Notes: generated from the letters alone by a model not told the origin. A DNA stretch of 64,000 bases from Vibrio sp. qd031 (GCF_002100145.1 NZ_JXQD01000024.1:126094-190093), one strand, 5' to 3'; counted from the stretch's first letter, positions 50,158 through 59,890 are shown. A program made the numbers and translations.

Positions 50158-50700
50158 TTATTGCTGCTCTTTAAACGCTTTCATACGTTGCAGATGCTGC
50201 GAAATTTTCTTGAACTTATGACCTTGTTCGTCGTCCCAAACAATGTCGTAATAGTCTTCGAGTTCGTCAGCCACTTTGCGAGTATCGACAATGTCATCAT
50301 TGGTCGACAAAATGACTAAACAGCGCTGCTTGTTTTTGATTCGATATTGATCAACGCATTTGGTCGCAATATCTTCGTACTCTTCTGGGCGATCAATTCG
50401 GCCAACCATAGTGGCTTGCGGGTGAAGATTAGGGTTAAAAATCACCTGTTTAATACCGCATAAAAAGCCGATACGCTCTGACCAAAAGCCTCCTAAGCCA
50501 ACACCACAAATAATAGGATGTGGGTCATCAGACGCTTCTATGGCTTTGTGTACTTCTTTAAGCAAATGAGCCATATCATGTTTTGGGTGTAAGGTGCTGT
50601 AATTGATGAAGCGGACGTCTTCATCTATGAATTGCAATTGCAGAACCTTTTCGTGATTGCCTGGACTGGTTGAATCGAAACCATGAAGATAAATGATCAT
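50158..50700 (-). CDS. ycfP: YcfP family alpha/beta-fold protein (UPF0227)
   Basis: A 180-residue esterase-like protein of the UPF0227 family. It begins [18 protein letters not shown]. The segment [18 protein letters not shown] (about 64-81) is the nucleophile elbow position, but Gly replaces the usual Ser in GxSxG (GVGLGG), a family trait that questions hydrolase activity. Position between ndh and the thiK-like gene matches E. coli. About 85 bases separate it from the upstream kinase gene. Function is unknown. Confidence 0.9.
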   Translation of the reverse strand: MIIYLHGFDSTSPGNHEKVLQLQFIDEDVRFINYSTLHPKHDMAHLLKEVHKAIEASDDPHPIICGVGLGGFWSERIGFLCGIKQVIFNPNLHPQATMVGRIDRPEEYEDIATKCVDQYRIKNKQRCLVILSTNDDIVDTRKVADELEDYYDIVWDDEQGHKFKKISQHLQRMKAFKEQQ

Positions 50701-50785
50701 TACCGCTTCCTTTCTGTGGGTGCGTATTGCTTAAATCTACCACGTAGTGTGGGGTTTTAAAGCGTCCATTTAATGAAATTTTACA

Positions 50786-51649
50786 TTACAAACTAAAACA
50801 GTGATCCGAATTACACAATGCACTCGCCATTTCCATGGCTTCGTTTAAGTAACTTTGGTCGTTATTGTACTGGTAACACACCATAAACCATAGCGCACTC
50901 ATTATCTCAAAGTAGAACCGAATTTCATAAGCTCTGACTAAACATGAGTCAATATCCCCTCCCATTTCACGGCAATAGGTCTCTACAAATGTATCTAACC
51001 GATAACGACAAGCCATGGAAGTCAGCACCACATCAATCAACGGATCGCCGATACAGGCGTATTCCCAATCAATAATGGCCAACTGTTCGCCAGTATCAAT
51101 CAAATTATAGTAGCCAAGATCGCAATGAAGTAAACAAGGAGCAGCTTGGTTAAATAACGAATCGTCAGCTCTTTGTGCATGGTGATAAAGCTGCGATAAT
51201 TGATCAAAACGGTTTTCTGGCAATAAAGCTTGCCAATAGGTTTGGATTTTGTCGCGATAATTGAAGTGCGGCAACGCTTCGTCTTCACACAATGGTAATC
51301 TATGGTATTGAGCCATCACCTTGACCATGTGACTGTGAGAAGGTGACACCAGCAGCGGCTGTCCTTCAATCCATTGATTAGCAATGCCTGAAGAGCTGTA
51401 GTGTACGATGTTGGGCGCGAAGCGGTGAGGTGTAAGGAAAGTCAGCACTCGATGCTCTAGCGCCCGACTGATCCCCAAATTGACTAATAATGGGGAGTGG
51501 GGACGCCAAATGCAGTCTTGTTGCTCTCGAACGAGCTTCCAACTGCGATTGGTCAATCCCCCCAAGATGGGTTGAATCTCTTTTAAGCCACGCTGTAACG
51601 CTTGAGGCAGGTCCTCAGGTGTTAGCGTGAGTGCCATAGTCAAATCCAT
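50786..51649 (-). CDS. Thiamine kinase-like aminoglycoside-phosphotransferase-fold kinase
   Basis: A 287-residue small-molecule kinase with the APH/choline kinase fold. The catalytic loop LLHCDLGYYNLI (HxDxxxxN, near 178-189) and the metal-binding IDWEYACIGDPLIDV near 200-214 are intact. In E. coli the syntenic gene between lpoB and ycfP/nagZ is thiK (thiamine kinase), so thiamine is the first guess. Choline or other amino alcohols are possible. I start at ATG 51649, with GGAG about 9 bases upstream; a TTG at 51664 and ATG 51637 are alternatives. Confidence 0.8.
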   Translation of the reverse strand: MDLTMALTLTPEDLPQALQRGLKEIQPILGGLTNRSWKLVREQQDCIWRPHSPLLVNLGISRALEHRVLTFLTPHRFAPNIVHYSSSGIANQWIEGQPLLVSPSHSHMVKVMAQYHRLPLCEDEALPHFNYRDKIQTYWQALLPENRFDQLSQLYHHAQRADDSLFNQAAPCLLHCDLGYYNLIDTGEQLAIIDWEYACIGDPLIDVVLTSMACRYRLDTFVETYCREMGGDIDSCLVRAYEIRFYFEIMSALWFMVCYQYNNDQSYLNEAMEMASALCNSDHCFSL

Positions 51650-51677
51650 ATGCTGACACTCCAACCCTACTTAGCGC

Positions 51678-52268
51678 TTAAAGACCCAAGAAGCTTTTCG
51701 AACGCTGCTTACGGATCTCGGTTTCATCAGCCCATTCGATCAAGCCTGTTTCTAGATCCATAAGACGCATGGTCATTTTGTAATACACGTCTTTATCACG
51801 GCCCGCTTCTTTTACAATGCTTGAAAGGTTGCCATACAGCATGTATTGCGCACCCACCATCTTACCGAATTGAATGGCGCTGCTTTGATCAACCAATTCA
51901 TCATTGTTTTGGAAATCAAGCTGCTCACGTACAGACTCAACGCGATCCATGTCCACAAAACGGAATTTACCTGAGTTCAGCATTTTGGTACTGATGGAAT
52001 CGGTGATGGACTCAGTATCGATATGCTCTGTGGTTTTGTTTTTAATGCGCTCAACAAATACGATGGGACGCTGGTCGCGGGTAATGTAAGTCACCGCACC
52101 AGAAGCCAACATGCTATCTACCATTTCTCCAGCAATAGTTTGAAGATCCGTAGAGCCAAAATCAGCTGTAGTGGTTTCGACTTCTTGAGCATCGCCGTAG
52201 CTAACTTTATTTGAACAACCGCCAAGCAAAACGGCTAACCCAAGTAATGCAATTGCACTTTTTTTCAT
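51678..52268 (-). CDS. lpoB: Penicillin-binding protein activator LpoB
   Basis: LpoB is an outer-membrane lipoprotein that reaches through the periplasm to stimulate PBP1b. The 196-residue product has a lipoprotein signal with lipobox LLGGC near residue 18. A short linker leads to the globular domain with QRPIVFVERIKNKTTEHIDT near 66-85 and GAQYMLYGNLSSI near 143-155. The linker is shorter than in E. coli LpoB, as is usual in Vibrionaceae. V. cholerae also uses LpoA/CsiV for PBP1a, and csiV lies 4 kb away. Confidence 0.92.
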   Translation of the reverse strand: MKKSAIALLGLAVLLGGCSNKVSYGDAQEVETTTADFGSTDLQTIAGEMVDSMLASGAVTYITRDQRPIVFVERIKNKTTEHIDTESITDSISTKMLNSGKFRFVDMDRVESVREQLDFQNNDELVDQSSAIQFGKMVGAQYMLYGNLSSIVKEAGRDKDVYYKMTMRLMDLETGLIEWADETEIRKQRSKSFLGL

Positions 52269-52285
52269 AAACTTCTTCCTAACTA

Positions 52286-52684
52286 TTAATTGTCCGCTGG
52301 ACGTATTTGTATTCTAAATTGAGTCCCGTTTGGGTGCACAGAGACTTCCGACAAGGTTCTGGACTCAAAGCCGCGGATCACTGTCTGCTTCCACGCTGAC
52401 GGTCTAGGGTTGACCTCCAAACCATTGTCATCATACCAGTAAAAGCGATACTGAATATGTTGGTCCCCTTTATACGCGCTGCTGAGTTGAACGATCCCTC
52501 GAACGCGATCGTCAATTGGGAGCGTAGCAATATTATCGATGATTAAGCGGCTTCCCATTACGTTATCACCGAAGATCACCGTTTGTGACTCACCATCAAT
52601 TCGTAACCCTGCGGTTGTTGAATTATTGGAACATGCCACCAGCAGTAGTGACGCAACCACCCCTAACCACATTTTTTTCTGCAT
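52286..52684 (-). CDS. ycfL: YcfL family lipoprotein
   Basis: A 132-residue small lipoprotein of the YcfL (DUF1425) family. The lipobox is LLVAC near residue 18, followed by a beta-rich domain with YRFYWYDDNGLEVNP, a family hallmark, and a short C-terminus FRIQIRPADN. It precedes lpoB as in E. coli, 17 bases apart. Function is unknown. I start at ATG 52684, 5 bases after GGAAGG; a second ATG three bases upstream overlaps the COG3014 stop. Confidence 0.88.
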   Translation of the reverse strand: MQKKMWLGVVASLLLVACSNNSTTAGLRIDGESQTVIFGDNVMGSRLIIDNIATLPIDDRVRGIVQLSSAYKGDQHIQYRFYWYDDNGLEVNPRPSAWKQTVIRGFESRTLSEVSVHPNGTQFRIQIRPADN

Positions 52685-54108
52685 CATAACCTTCCTAAAT
52701 TAGTCGACCACATCGACGCATTGTTGCCTTGCTGTGACAGCCAAACCAGTGTGGTCTGCCCCGCCCTAACGTTAAACATAAGAGTCTGCTCTCCAACCTT
52801 CACTTGATGCTCACCTTCTGTAAGCATAGCAGTCGCTGAATGAACAGTGGCTGGCAAAGATTGCCAACTGCGTGTATCGGGTTGTTCCGTTAATGTATTG
52901 AATACATTAAATAACGCATTACCAACGTCATCCCCATTAGTCGCCTCTTTACGGATACGATCTTTGGTGATAGCGCGCAGTGTTTGGCGTACCAAAATAG
53001 TCGGCATTTGTTCGGTTAAGCTCTGACGCGCCATAAGATTAACGTCTGTCAGATTATTTGTTGTCAATTCAGTGTCATCGAGAACAATCGGCAACCCTTT
53101 TACCACCGTCCCTTGATCATAATAAGGCAATGCAAGGCTGTAAAAAGCAGTATTGTTGCGACTATCATACACTGGAATGGTGATTCGCCACTCTTTCATT
53201 GGCTGAACCACACCGACTTCATTGATAACGATAACTCGCCCTTGTTGCGAGTCCGAAACCAAACGGTCAATAGCGGCGCGATTTGCCAAGCGCTCACCAT
53301 ATTGACGTTGTAACGCGTCTACTTCGTCTCTAGCGCCAAATTTGGCCCCTATTCGAATTGCCGCGCCAATAATTTCAGGGTTTGCATCATTGACGGCTAA
53401 CGCGCGACTGATATCAATATAGGCAGCGTTAATATCGCCATCGGCTTCAAACAATAGCGCAGAAATATAGAACAAATAACTATTTTGAATTGCTTTTAGA
53501 GAGTCTCCCGCGTCAGGGTAGCGTGACATTACACTGCCTAAATTTGGGTCGACCCCTGACTGTTTTAATTCTTCTTCTGCACGTTTTAAACTGGCTTCGC
53601 GATTAGCCAGCGCTCGCTCCTGAACACGATTGGCTCGTCTCATTTCAATGAGAGCGCCTTCTAAGTCCTGCTTCTGCACATAGTTAAGCGCAGAATAGAG
53701 GTGCAGGTAGCCAATTTCGTAATCCGGCGGCAAATATTCAGTAATATTGTCGTTTAGCGCCAATGCACCAAGACTTGTGGCACTGCCACTTATAGAAATT
53801 ACCGCCTGCTCTTCCAGCTCAGTAATATAGCGGTATGCCAAGTCAAATTGCTCTTGGCTCTGCTCTGTCTGCTGTGACAAAAGCTCAATACGCCCTTTTT
53901 CGAGCTCACTTAATAGCGGTTCATCCAACCCAGTCATAGACAGTGCACTGCTGTAATCACCCGTCGCTAGTGCTGCACGCGCTGGCGCGTTACCTGCGCT
54001 GTAGTGGCTAAATAATCGGCTAACGCTCAGCGAACTGCAGCCCACAACAACAGTGGTCAGTAGAACAATCCCTAAATTTCGGGGCAGCGTTTTACACTTC
54101 CAACTCAT
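52684..54108 (-). CDS. COG3014 family lipoprotein with TPR-like helices
   Basis: A 474-residue predicted lipoprotein, recognised as the COG3014 type. The signal peptide ends in VVVGC near residue 24. Helical repeats that look TPR-like span about 40-290 (for example YLHLYSALNYVQKQDLEGALIEM cut short here as a helix pair). A C-terminal beta-rich part follows (about 295-470). I start at ATG 54108 with GAGAA upstream; the frame reaches GTG 54135, which overlaps the hinT stop but lacks a ribosome site. It ends in a TGATG overlap with ycfL. In E. coli hinT is followed directly by ycfL, so this gene is an addition. Confidence 0.75.
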   Translation of the reverse strand: MSWKCKTLPRNLGIVLLTTVVVGCSSLSVSRLFSHYSAGNAPARAALATGDYSSALSMTGLDEPLLSELEKGRIELLSQQTEQSQEQFDLAYRYITELEEQAVISISGSATSLGALALNDNITEYLPPDYEIGYLHLYSALNYVQKQDLEGALIEMRRANRVQERALANREASLKRAEEELKQSGVDPNLGSVMSRYPDAGDSLKAIQNSYLFYISALLFEADGDINAAYIDISRALAVNDANPEIIGAAIRIGAKFGARDEVDALQRQYGERLANRAAIDRLVSDSQQGRVIVINEVGVVQPMKEWRITIPVYDSRNNTAFYSLALPYYDQGTVVKGLPIVLDDTELTTNNLTDVNLMARQSLTEQMPTILVRQTLRAITKDRIRKEATNGDDVGNALFNVFNTLTEQPDTRSWQSLPATVHSATAMLTEGEHQVKVGEQTLMFNVRAGQTTLVWLSQQGNNASMWSTNLGRL

Positions 54109-54134
54109 ACTTCTCTCATTGTTGGCAACAGACA

Positions 54135-54485
54135 CTATACTGCCAGCATCGGACCTAAAGGTTTGCCACCTAACAAGTGCATGTGGATATGGTATATTTC
54201 TTGACCACCATGAGAATTACAGTTAATTATCAAGCGGTAACCGGCTTCGTCAATTCCTTCTTGTTTTGCGATCTTGCTCGCAACTGTGAACATCCTACCT
54301 AAGGCTTGTTCATCTTCTGCCGTTACGTCATTAACGGTAGGAATTAACGTGTTTGGTATAATCAGAATATGCTGTGGCGCGCGTGGGTTAATATCACGAA
54401 AGGCAGTCACTAATTCATCTTGATAAAGCAGATCGGTTTGGATCTCTTTACGTATGATTTTACTAAATATCGTTTCTTCCGCCAT
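54135..54485 (-). CDS. hinT: HIT-type purine nucleoside phosphoramidase HinT
   Basis: HinT hydrolyses adenosine 5'-phosphoramidates and acyl-adenylates. The 116-residue protein has the histidine triad HIHMH near residues 99-103, with [15 protein letters not shown] just before it, and ends LGPMLAV. I start at ATG 54485, with GGAG 6 bases upstream; the TTG at 54497 is not needed. It is the first gene of the leftward hinT-COG3014-ycfL-lpoB-thiK-like-ycfP run. Confidence 0.93.
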   Translation of the reverse strand: MAEETIFSKIIRKEIQTDLLYQDELVTAFRDINPRAPQHILIIPNTLIPTVNDVTAEDEQALGRMFTVASKIAKQEGIDEAGYRLIINCNSHGGQEIYHIHMHLLGGKPLGPMLAV

Positions 54486-54690
54486 GATGAACTCCAATGT
54501 TCTAATTCTTTTAGAAAAACAGTATGTGCGATAGCGTCAAAAATCACAATACGTTGTGATATCGGCATTATAGAATGGCATGTTGTTAATTGAATGAGAT
54601 GTGGGGTTCGTCAATGTTCGCGCAAGGCAAAGAATGTACACTCTGCCCAAACAGCATGTGAGACTGAAGCACAGTCACAGGGAGAAATCT

Positions 54691-56682
54691 ATGAAAGGCT
54701 CGGTAGTTCGCCGAATGTATACTGGCTTTACGGTGATCGTATTAATGTTCGTCGTATTAACCGCAATGATGCTAAATGGCATAAACACGATTCACAACGA
54801 GTTTGTGAATGTGTCTAACGAATCATTGCCCCTTGTGGCCAAATCTAATCAAACCAGTATCGCGCTATTAAGTGCAGATAAGATGTTTAAAGACTTTCTC
54901 ACCACTCGCGACACCGAGCGTCTAGGCTCAATTCGCGAACAATTTGGCCAGCAACAACAAAACTACGCGCAAACGCTAGCGGAGCTAGAAGCGCTCAGTC
55001 AATCTTACCCATCGCTGAAAAACCAATTTACCGAGCTGTACGAACGTGAGCAAGCTTACTTTGCACAAGCCAACGAAGCGATGAATAATTATGAAGCGAT
55101 GTTCTCCTTTGAAGAAGAAGTACAGAAAAGAAGTCGTGACTTCCAACGCATGCAATCGGCACTTTACTCAGGGTTAAAAGACTATGTCGATGACTCAAGC
55201 AGCATTTCAGTGAAAGTTATTGCCAAAAGCTACTTCACAAAATTAAAAGATGCCGAAGTAACCACCTCTGATGCGCTAGCCAGCTCTAATTTAGAATTAG
55301 TTAGAACGGCCATGACAGCAAACAAAAAAGCCGTCACTCACCTTAATTATGCTTACCAGGGTTTGCGCAACCAACTTCCTGCACTAGGGTCTGCGTTCGA
55401 TAAAACGGTAGAGCAGTTTTCTTTGGACGTGGGTAAAAAAGGTGGCGTGCTCGATTACCACTTAGACTTTCTTGAAACGCAAAACACACTGTATGAGAAC
55501 ATTGCGATTCTTGCCGCTCAGTCAGACCAAATTGTCGCGCAGCTAGAAACCTTCAACGTTGCCGCAATCAACGCACTTGAAAGCTCGGTCAAAGGCGCAG
55601 GCGAAGTGTATAACAAAGGCATAATCCAAGCCCTTAGCTTGAGTGGTATTGTGGTATTACTTGCAGGCTTCATTGGCTATCGCTTAGCCAACGATGTGCG
55701 CCAGCCGCTCAAACGCATTCTCGCTAACTTAGAATCACTTACTGCCGGTGATATGACTCGTCGTATTGAAGATAACAAAAACAACGAGTTTAGTCGTGTG
55801 AGTGGCCACATTAATGACCTAGCCGACAACTTGCACAATATCTTGAAGCAACTTAACCGAGCATCAGACAATCTTGCTGAGTCGGCTTCAAGCAACCAGT
55901 CAAACTCACACAATGCCCAGCAAAAGCTTAATACACAGCGCGAACAAACCGCAAGCGTAGCAACCGCTATGACCGAAATGGAACACTCGGTGAATGAAGT
56001 GGCTCAGAGTGCACAGAGTTCTCAAGAGAAAGTGCATCAAGTAGAAACCGCGTCTGAATCTGGCCGCCGTGTTATGAGTTCAAACATCACTACCATCAAT
56101 CAGCTTGAGACACGCCTTGTGAGCTCAGTTGAAGCGGTGGGCGAACTGCAGCGCATGAGCAGTGAAATCGGCTCTATTCTTGACGTTATTCGTAACATTG
56201 CCGAACAAACCAACCTTCTCGCCCTTAACGCAGCCATCGAGGCGGCGCGCGCTGGTGAACAAGGTCGCGGGTTTGCGGTCGTTGCAGATGAAGTCCGCGT
56301 TCTTGCACAACGCACGACAGAATCGACCTCTGAAATTGAAACCATGATTTCGAATCTTCAATCCAGTTCGGAGTCTGCCAGTAAAGTGATCAAGAGCTGT
56401 ATGAACGATATGGAGCAATCCGTCAGTCAAGCGTCGGAAGCCAACAGCGCCATGGAAGAAATTCAGGCCTTGATTTTAGAAATCAGCCAGATGAGTACCT
56501 ACATTTCACAAGCGGCGGGTGAGCAATCACAAACCACGTCTGAAATTGCGCGTAGCCTCGAAGACATTAATCACATCGCCGACGAAAACTACCAAGCAAT
56601 CGCCAAGATTGCCGACGTAAACCAAGCGTTGAGCGAACTGTCCGGTGAACAGAGCTCATTGGTTCATCAATTTAAGCTCTAA
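54691..56682 (+). CDS. Methyl-accepting chemotaxis protein with a helical sensor
   Basis: A 663-residue chemoreceptor with an N-terminal membrane helix (about 9-30), a helical periplasmic sensor (about 31-315, Gln/Glu/Ala-rich, perhaps a helical-bundle HBM type), a second helix (about 315-335), HAMP (about 337-390) and a signalling domain. The tip [20 protein letters not shown] lies near 508-527. No C-terminal methylation-enzyme tether is seen (end VHQFKL). The start is ATG 54691, with AGGGAGA upstream; the open frame back to 54601 lacks a ribosome site. It ends at a strong terminator. The ligand is unknown. Confidence 0.92.
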   Translation: MKGSVVRRMYTGFTVIVLMFVVLTAMMLNGINTIHNEFVNVSNESLPLVAKSNQTSIALLSADKMFKDFLTTRDTERLGSIREQFGQQQQNYAQTLAELEALSQSYPSLKNQFTELYEREQAYFAQANEAMNNYEAMFSFEEEVQKRSRDFQRMQSALYSGLKDYVDDSSSISVKVIAKSYFTKLKDAEVTTSDALASSNLELVRTAMTANKKAVTHLNYAYQGLRNQLPALGSAFDKTVEQFSLDVGKKGGVLDYHLDFLETQNTLYENIAILAAQSDQIVAQLETFNVAAINALESSVKGAGEVYNKGIIQALSLSGIVVLLAGFIGYRLANDVRQPLKRILANLESLTAGDMTRRIEDNKNNEFSRVSGHINDLADNLHNILKQLNRASDNLAESASSNQSNSHNAQQKLNTQREQTASVATAMTEMEHSVNEVAQSAQSSQEKVHQVETASESGRRVMSSNITTINQLETRLVSSVEAVGELQRMSSEIGSILDVIRNIAEQTNLLALNAAIEAARAGEQGRGFAVVADEVRVLAQRTTESTSEIETMISNLQSSSESASKVIKSCMNDMEQSVSQASEANSAMEEIQALILEISQMSTYISQAAGEQSQTTSEIARSLEDINHIADENYQAIAKIADVNQALSELSGEQSSLVHQFKL

Positions 56683-56701
56683 TTTCACCTAACCCACTAA
56701 A

Positions 56702-56737
56702 AAAGGGCAACATCTTCGATGTTGCCCTTGTTTTTTG
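56702..56737 (+). terminator. Terminator of the second chemoreceptor gene
   Basis: A perfect 12-base stem AAGGGCAACATC/GATGTTGCCCTT with a TTC loop and six T after one G. Confidence 0.93.
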
Positions 56738-56789
56738 TGGGTATAAGACAAATAGTGTAAATAACCATAACAACAAAGAATCAACCGAT

Positions 56790-57947
56790 ATGACAATTCA
56801 CGTTGGCATTTTAGATAAAGACCCGATTCGCTTACTTACCCCACCTTTGGACGAGCGTACAGAGTGTACAAACATGGTCCTCATTGGCGATAAAAGCCAA
56901 TACCCTATTTTTGAGCGTATTCAGCGAGTCCTAAAGCGTTACGACATCGATAGCGAGTTTTTTGAAATACCGGACGTCGTCAATACAACCGCGTTACACG
57001 GTGCGTTACAAAGCCTGATTACGTACTTAGAAAGTAAGAACACCACCGTTAAACTCAACGCAAGCTGCGGTATTAGGCATCGCCTTCTATCGGTGTACGA
57101 AAATTTCCGCCATAACCGCTGGCCGATCTATGTGGTTGAGCCAAATAGCGACCGAATGTGTTGGTTATATCCTCAAAACAAAGACGATATTCAAGTACAA
57201 GACAAAATCACAGTCGATGATTACCTTACCGTGTTTGGTGCCCGGGCTGAGTTTACTGAACAGGCCAGTCAAATCAGTGATTCGCTCTTTAATATCGGTA
57301 AGAAGTGGGCCAGCAATGCTCTAGAGCTTGGGCCTGGCCTTGCCACACTCAATTACCTCGCCACGACTTGTCGCAAAGGCCAAACTTTATCGGTAGAGCT
57401 CAGTGACAAGCAGCAGACTTATAAAGAACTGGCAACACTGATTCAAGATTTAGTGGACGTAGGTCTAGCGACTTATCAAAACGGTACGCTCACCTTCGCC
57501 ACGGACGATTGCCGCCGTTTCTCAAACGGTGAATGGCTAGAAACTTACGTGCACAAATCGATAGAGCTGATCAAGCATTCTATGCCTACCATCCAAGATC
57601 AGGCGTTAAATGTGCAAGTGTACCGCCAAGCTGCGAACAAAGAAGTGCGCAACGAACTCGACGTCGCCACGGTAGTGAACAATAAGCTTCATATCATCGA
57701 GTGTAAGACCAAAGGTATGCGCGATGACGGTGACGATACCCTCTATAAACTGGAGTCACTGCGCGATTTGCTCGGTGGCATTCAGGCAAGAGCGATGTTG
57801 GTAAGTTTTAGACCGCTTAGGTATAACGATATCTCGCGCGCCAAAGACCTTGGGCTTGCGTTAATTGGTCCCGAAGAGTTAGCCGAGCTCGATCGCCACT
57901 TATTGCAGTGGTTTAGTAAAGCAGGCGGCCACTCCTTTTTAAACTGA
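56790..57947 (+). CDS. Card1-like CARF / PD-(D/E)XK nuclease protein (VC1899 family, DUF1887)
   Basis: A 385-residue protein of the DUF1887 family. It resembles V. cholerae VC1899, whose structure I recall as 1XMX, and the CRISPR effector Card1/Can2. An N-terminal CARF-like Rossmann domain (about 1-145) is followed by a winged-helix-like segment (about 160-245) and a PD-(D/E)XK nuclease (about 245-385). The nuclease has D291 in NELDVATVV and the E304-C-K306 motif in HIIECKTKG; E248 or E251 is a further possible metal ligand. In the CARF domain the usual TGGTK-like ligand motif is replaced by ASCGIRH (91-97). No cas gene or CRISPR array is in the window. Role unknown; a ligand-activated nuclease is inferred. 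Confidence 0.85.
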   Translation: MTIHVGILDKDPIRLLTPPLDERTECTNMVLIGDKSQYPIFERIQRVLKRYDIDSEFFEIPDVVNTTALHGALQSLITYLESKNTTVKLNASCGIRHRLLSVYENFRHNRWPIYVVEPNSDRMCWLYPQNKDDIQVQDKITVDDYLTVFGARAEFTEQASQISDSLFNIGKKWASNALELGPGLATLNYLATTCRKGQTLSVELSDKQQTYKELATLIQDLVDVGLATYQNGTLTFATDDCRRFSNGEWLETYVHKSIELIKHSMPTIQDQALNVQVYRQAANKEVRNELDVATVVNNKLHIIECKTKGMRDDGDDTLYKLESLRDLLGGIQARAMLVSFRPLRYNDISRAKDLGLALIGPEELAELDRHLLQWFSKAGGHSFLN

Positions 57948-57982
57948 TTTCTGCGGTCAAAAACCCGCTAATTCTTGCCCTG

Positions 57983-58915
57983 TTAGCGTTGCGCACGTCT
58001 ATCTCGATTTAAAAAAGCCACCAAAGTTTCATTCACTTGGTCAGCTTTTTCAAACTGTAGAGCATGCGCAGCGCCTTTCACTTCCAAAAACTCGTGCTTG
58101 TCACCAAGCGCGTCTCGTACTCGCGCAGACTCTTCAATCGGAAACATTTTGTCTTGCTCTCCCCACAGAAGTAACGAATCGATGTTGGCGTTTGCCAAAG
58201 CCCGAAAATCCGGTAAAGGATCATCTTGCATAAAGTTCGCGAACGTCGAATAGAGCGCACGACGGATCCCTTTGTAGCTCATTTGAACTTTGTAGTTGTC
58301 TATCCAGTGCTGTACATCTTTGTGAGCCACTAAGTCGTCAGCCTGTTTCTTGGCAAAGCTTGGGATCACCGCGGTATAGGCCAGCCAACGACCAATTCCC
58401 GGCCACAACAGCGGCCCTAATCTGATTGGCTTATGCAAGGGTGCCATAAAAGTGGTTGTGGTGACTCTTTCTGGATACGCACTGGCATAGGCGGCTGCCA
58501 CCGCTCCCCCCATAGATAAACCCACTAAATGAAGTGGCTTATGGTCGAGACTAAGCCCTTTGATGAGATGATCTAATTGGGCGATGAATAAATGCCGGTC
58601 ATAATCGGTGTCTGGCCTGTCCGAATATCCTCTGCCCCAAAAGTCGAGCTGCAATACTTGATATCCATGTTCCGCAAGGTAATCAACATTACGCTCCCAT
58701 ACATAATATGGAACCGAAAACCCATTAAGCAGCACCACCAACTCACCGTCGTCAGGACCTGTAACCTGGTAATGAACTTCGCCATAGTCTAAGGCGATAA
58801 ACTGCCCTGGCGCTTGCGCTCTAGCGTCATCATTGAGGATCTTTTTTTCTGGGTTTCGCCACCATGGAATCATTACTATTACAGCGACCCCTACAATTAT
58901 GAGCATGCTAAGCAT
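57983..58915 (-). CDS. Alpha/beta hydrolase with N-terminal membrane anchor
   Basis: A 310-residue hydrolase with an N-terminal hydrophobic helix (about 1-20), so it is probably anchored on the periplasmic or cytoplasmic side. The fold has an oxyanion region LNGFSVPYYVW near 64-74, the nucleophile elbow GLSMGGAVA (Ser near 134), a catalytic Asp in WGEQDKMFP near 255 and a catalytic His in KGAAHALQFE near 283. The substrate cannot be told; it resembles lipases and small-ester hydrolases. It is a single gene, converging with the CARF gene. Confidence 0.82.
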   Translation of the reverse strand: MLSMLIIVGVAVIVMIPWWRNPEKKILNDDARAQAPGQFIALDYGEVHYQVTGPDDGELVVLLNGFSVPYYVWERNVDYLAEHGYQVLQLDFWGRGYSDRPDTDYDRHLFIAQLDHLIKGLSLDHKPLHLVGLSMGGAVAAAYASAYPERVTTTTFMAPLHKPIRLGPLLWPGIGRWLAYTAVIPSFAKKQADDLVAHKDVQHWIDNYKVQMSYKGIRRALYSTFANFMQDDPLPDFRALANANIDSLLLWGEQDKMFPIEESARVRDALGDKHEFLEVKGAAHALQFEKADQVNETLVAFLNRDRRAQR

Positions 58916-59020
58916 TATTTTGTTCTCCTTGAACCGAATGCGATCAGTTTACCCATTTAGGACGTTGAAAGGTAATCCCTGTATTCAATTTTACATTCGA
59001 TATTTCAATATTTTAGAACA

Positions 59021-59047
59021 AAAAAACCCGCTTTAAGCGAGTTTTGA
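59021..59047 (-). terminator. Terminator of udp
   Basis: ACCCGCT pairs with AGCGAGT (one mismatch that is G-U in the leftward RNA) around TTA. On the minus strand it is followed by six or more T. Confidence 0.75.
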
Positions 59048-59079
59048 CAGAAAAACAGTAAACCATCAAACGTTTTTAC

Positions 59080-59841
59080 TTAGGCAAGCATTTTACGAGC
59101 CGCCTCAACCACGACTTTAATAGATCGAGTTTCGGTCTCTTTTAGGGTGTCGTGATTTGGAATTTCTTGTTGCGTGCGGTTAATGATAACACCCGCAACA
59201 CACCCCGCCCTTAACCCAGAACTAGCACACATAGTCAACAGCGTGGCAGACTCCATTTCGAAGTTCAATACACCCATGTCTTGCCACTCTTTCATTGAAC
59301 CTTGGAAGCGTTTAACCACGCGCCCAGAGAAGGTGTCATAACGCTCTTGGCCAGGATAGAAAGTATCAGAAGACGCGGTGACACCCATGTGTACGTTAGC
59401 ACCGTTTTCTTCCACAGCTTCTTTCATTGCTGTCGCCACAGAGAAATCAGAAACAGCAGGGAACTCCATCGGTGCAAAGTGCAAACTCGCCCCATCAAGG
59501 CGTACTGAGGCTGTAGTCACGATCATGTCACCCACATTCACATGCGGTTGGATGGCACCCGTTGTACCGACCCGTAGAAACGTATTTACGCCTAGCTGAG
59601 CCAGCTCTTCAACCGCAATTGAGGTTGATGGCCCGCCAATACCCGTCGAACATACCACAACAGATTGGCCATCAAGCTTGGCCAAGAACAGTGTGTACTC
59701 TCGGTGACTAGCAAGAAATTTTGGCTCTTGCATTAGATTAGCAATTTTTTCTACACGGGCTGGATCGCCAGGAATAATTGCCAAAGTGGCACCGTCTAGA
59801 TCTTCCTTGGTCACGCCTAAGTGAAAAACAGCTGCGGTCAT
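59080..59841 (-). CDS. udp: Uridine phosphorylase Udp
   Basis: Udp splits uridine with phosphate into uracil and ribose-1-phosphate in pyrimidine salvage. The 253-residue protein has the phosphate-binding IIPGDPARV near 22-30, [15 protein letters not shown] near 66-80, the RVGTTGAIQ motif near 90-98 and the nucleoside-binding FEMESATL near 195-202, typical of NP-1 uridine phosphorylases. AAGGAG is 7 bases before the ATG. A terminator-like hairpin lies immediately upstream of that ribosome site. Confidence 0.94.
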   Translation of the reverse strand: MTAAVFHLGVTKEDLDGATLAIIPGDPARVEKIANLMQEPKFLASHREYTLFLAKLDGQSVVVCSTGIGGPSTSIAVEELAQLGVNTFLRVGTTGAIQPHVNVGDMIVTTASVRLDGASLHFAPMEFPAVSDFSVATAMKEAVEENGANVHMGVTASSDTFYPGQERYDTFSGRVVKRFQGSMKEWQDMGVLNFEMESATLLTMCASSGLRAGCVAGVIINRTQQEIPNHDTLKETETRSIKVVVEAARKMLA

Positions 59842-59851
59842 TGGGGGCTCC

Positions 59852-59890
59852 TTAAAAACAAAAGAGTCTTAGCTATGTGCAGCTAAGACT
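59852..59890 (-). terminator. Terminator-like hairpin in the udp leader
   Basis: A perfect 10-base stem, AGTCTTAGCT/AGCTAAGACT (59865-59874 and 59881-59890). On the minus strand it is followed by CTTTTGTTTTTAAGGAG, a T-rich stretch that runs straight into the udp ribosome site. It may stop read-through from the kinase/receiver operon or act as an attenuator of udp. Confidence 0.6.

Noticed and set aside
49628..50319. Plus-strand frames upstream of ndh
   Set aside because: They run through the ndh start, the FNR boxes and the ycfP terminator and show no coding features.
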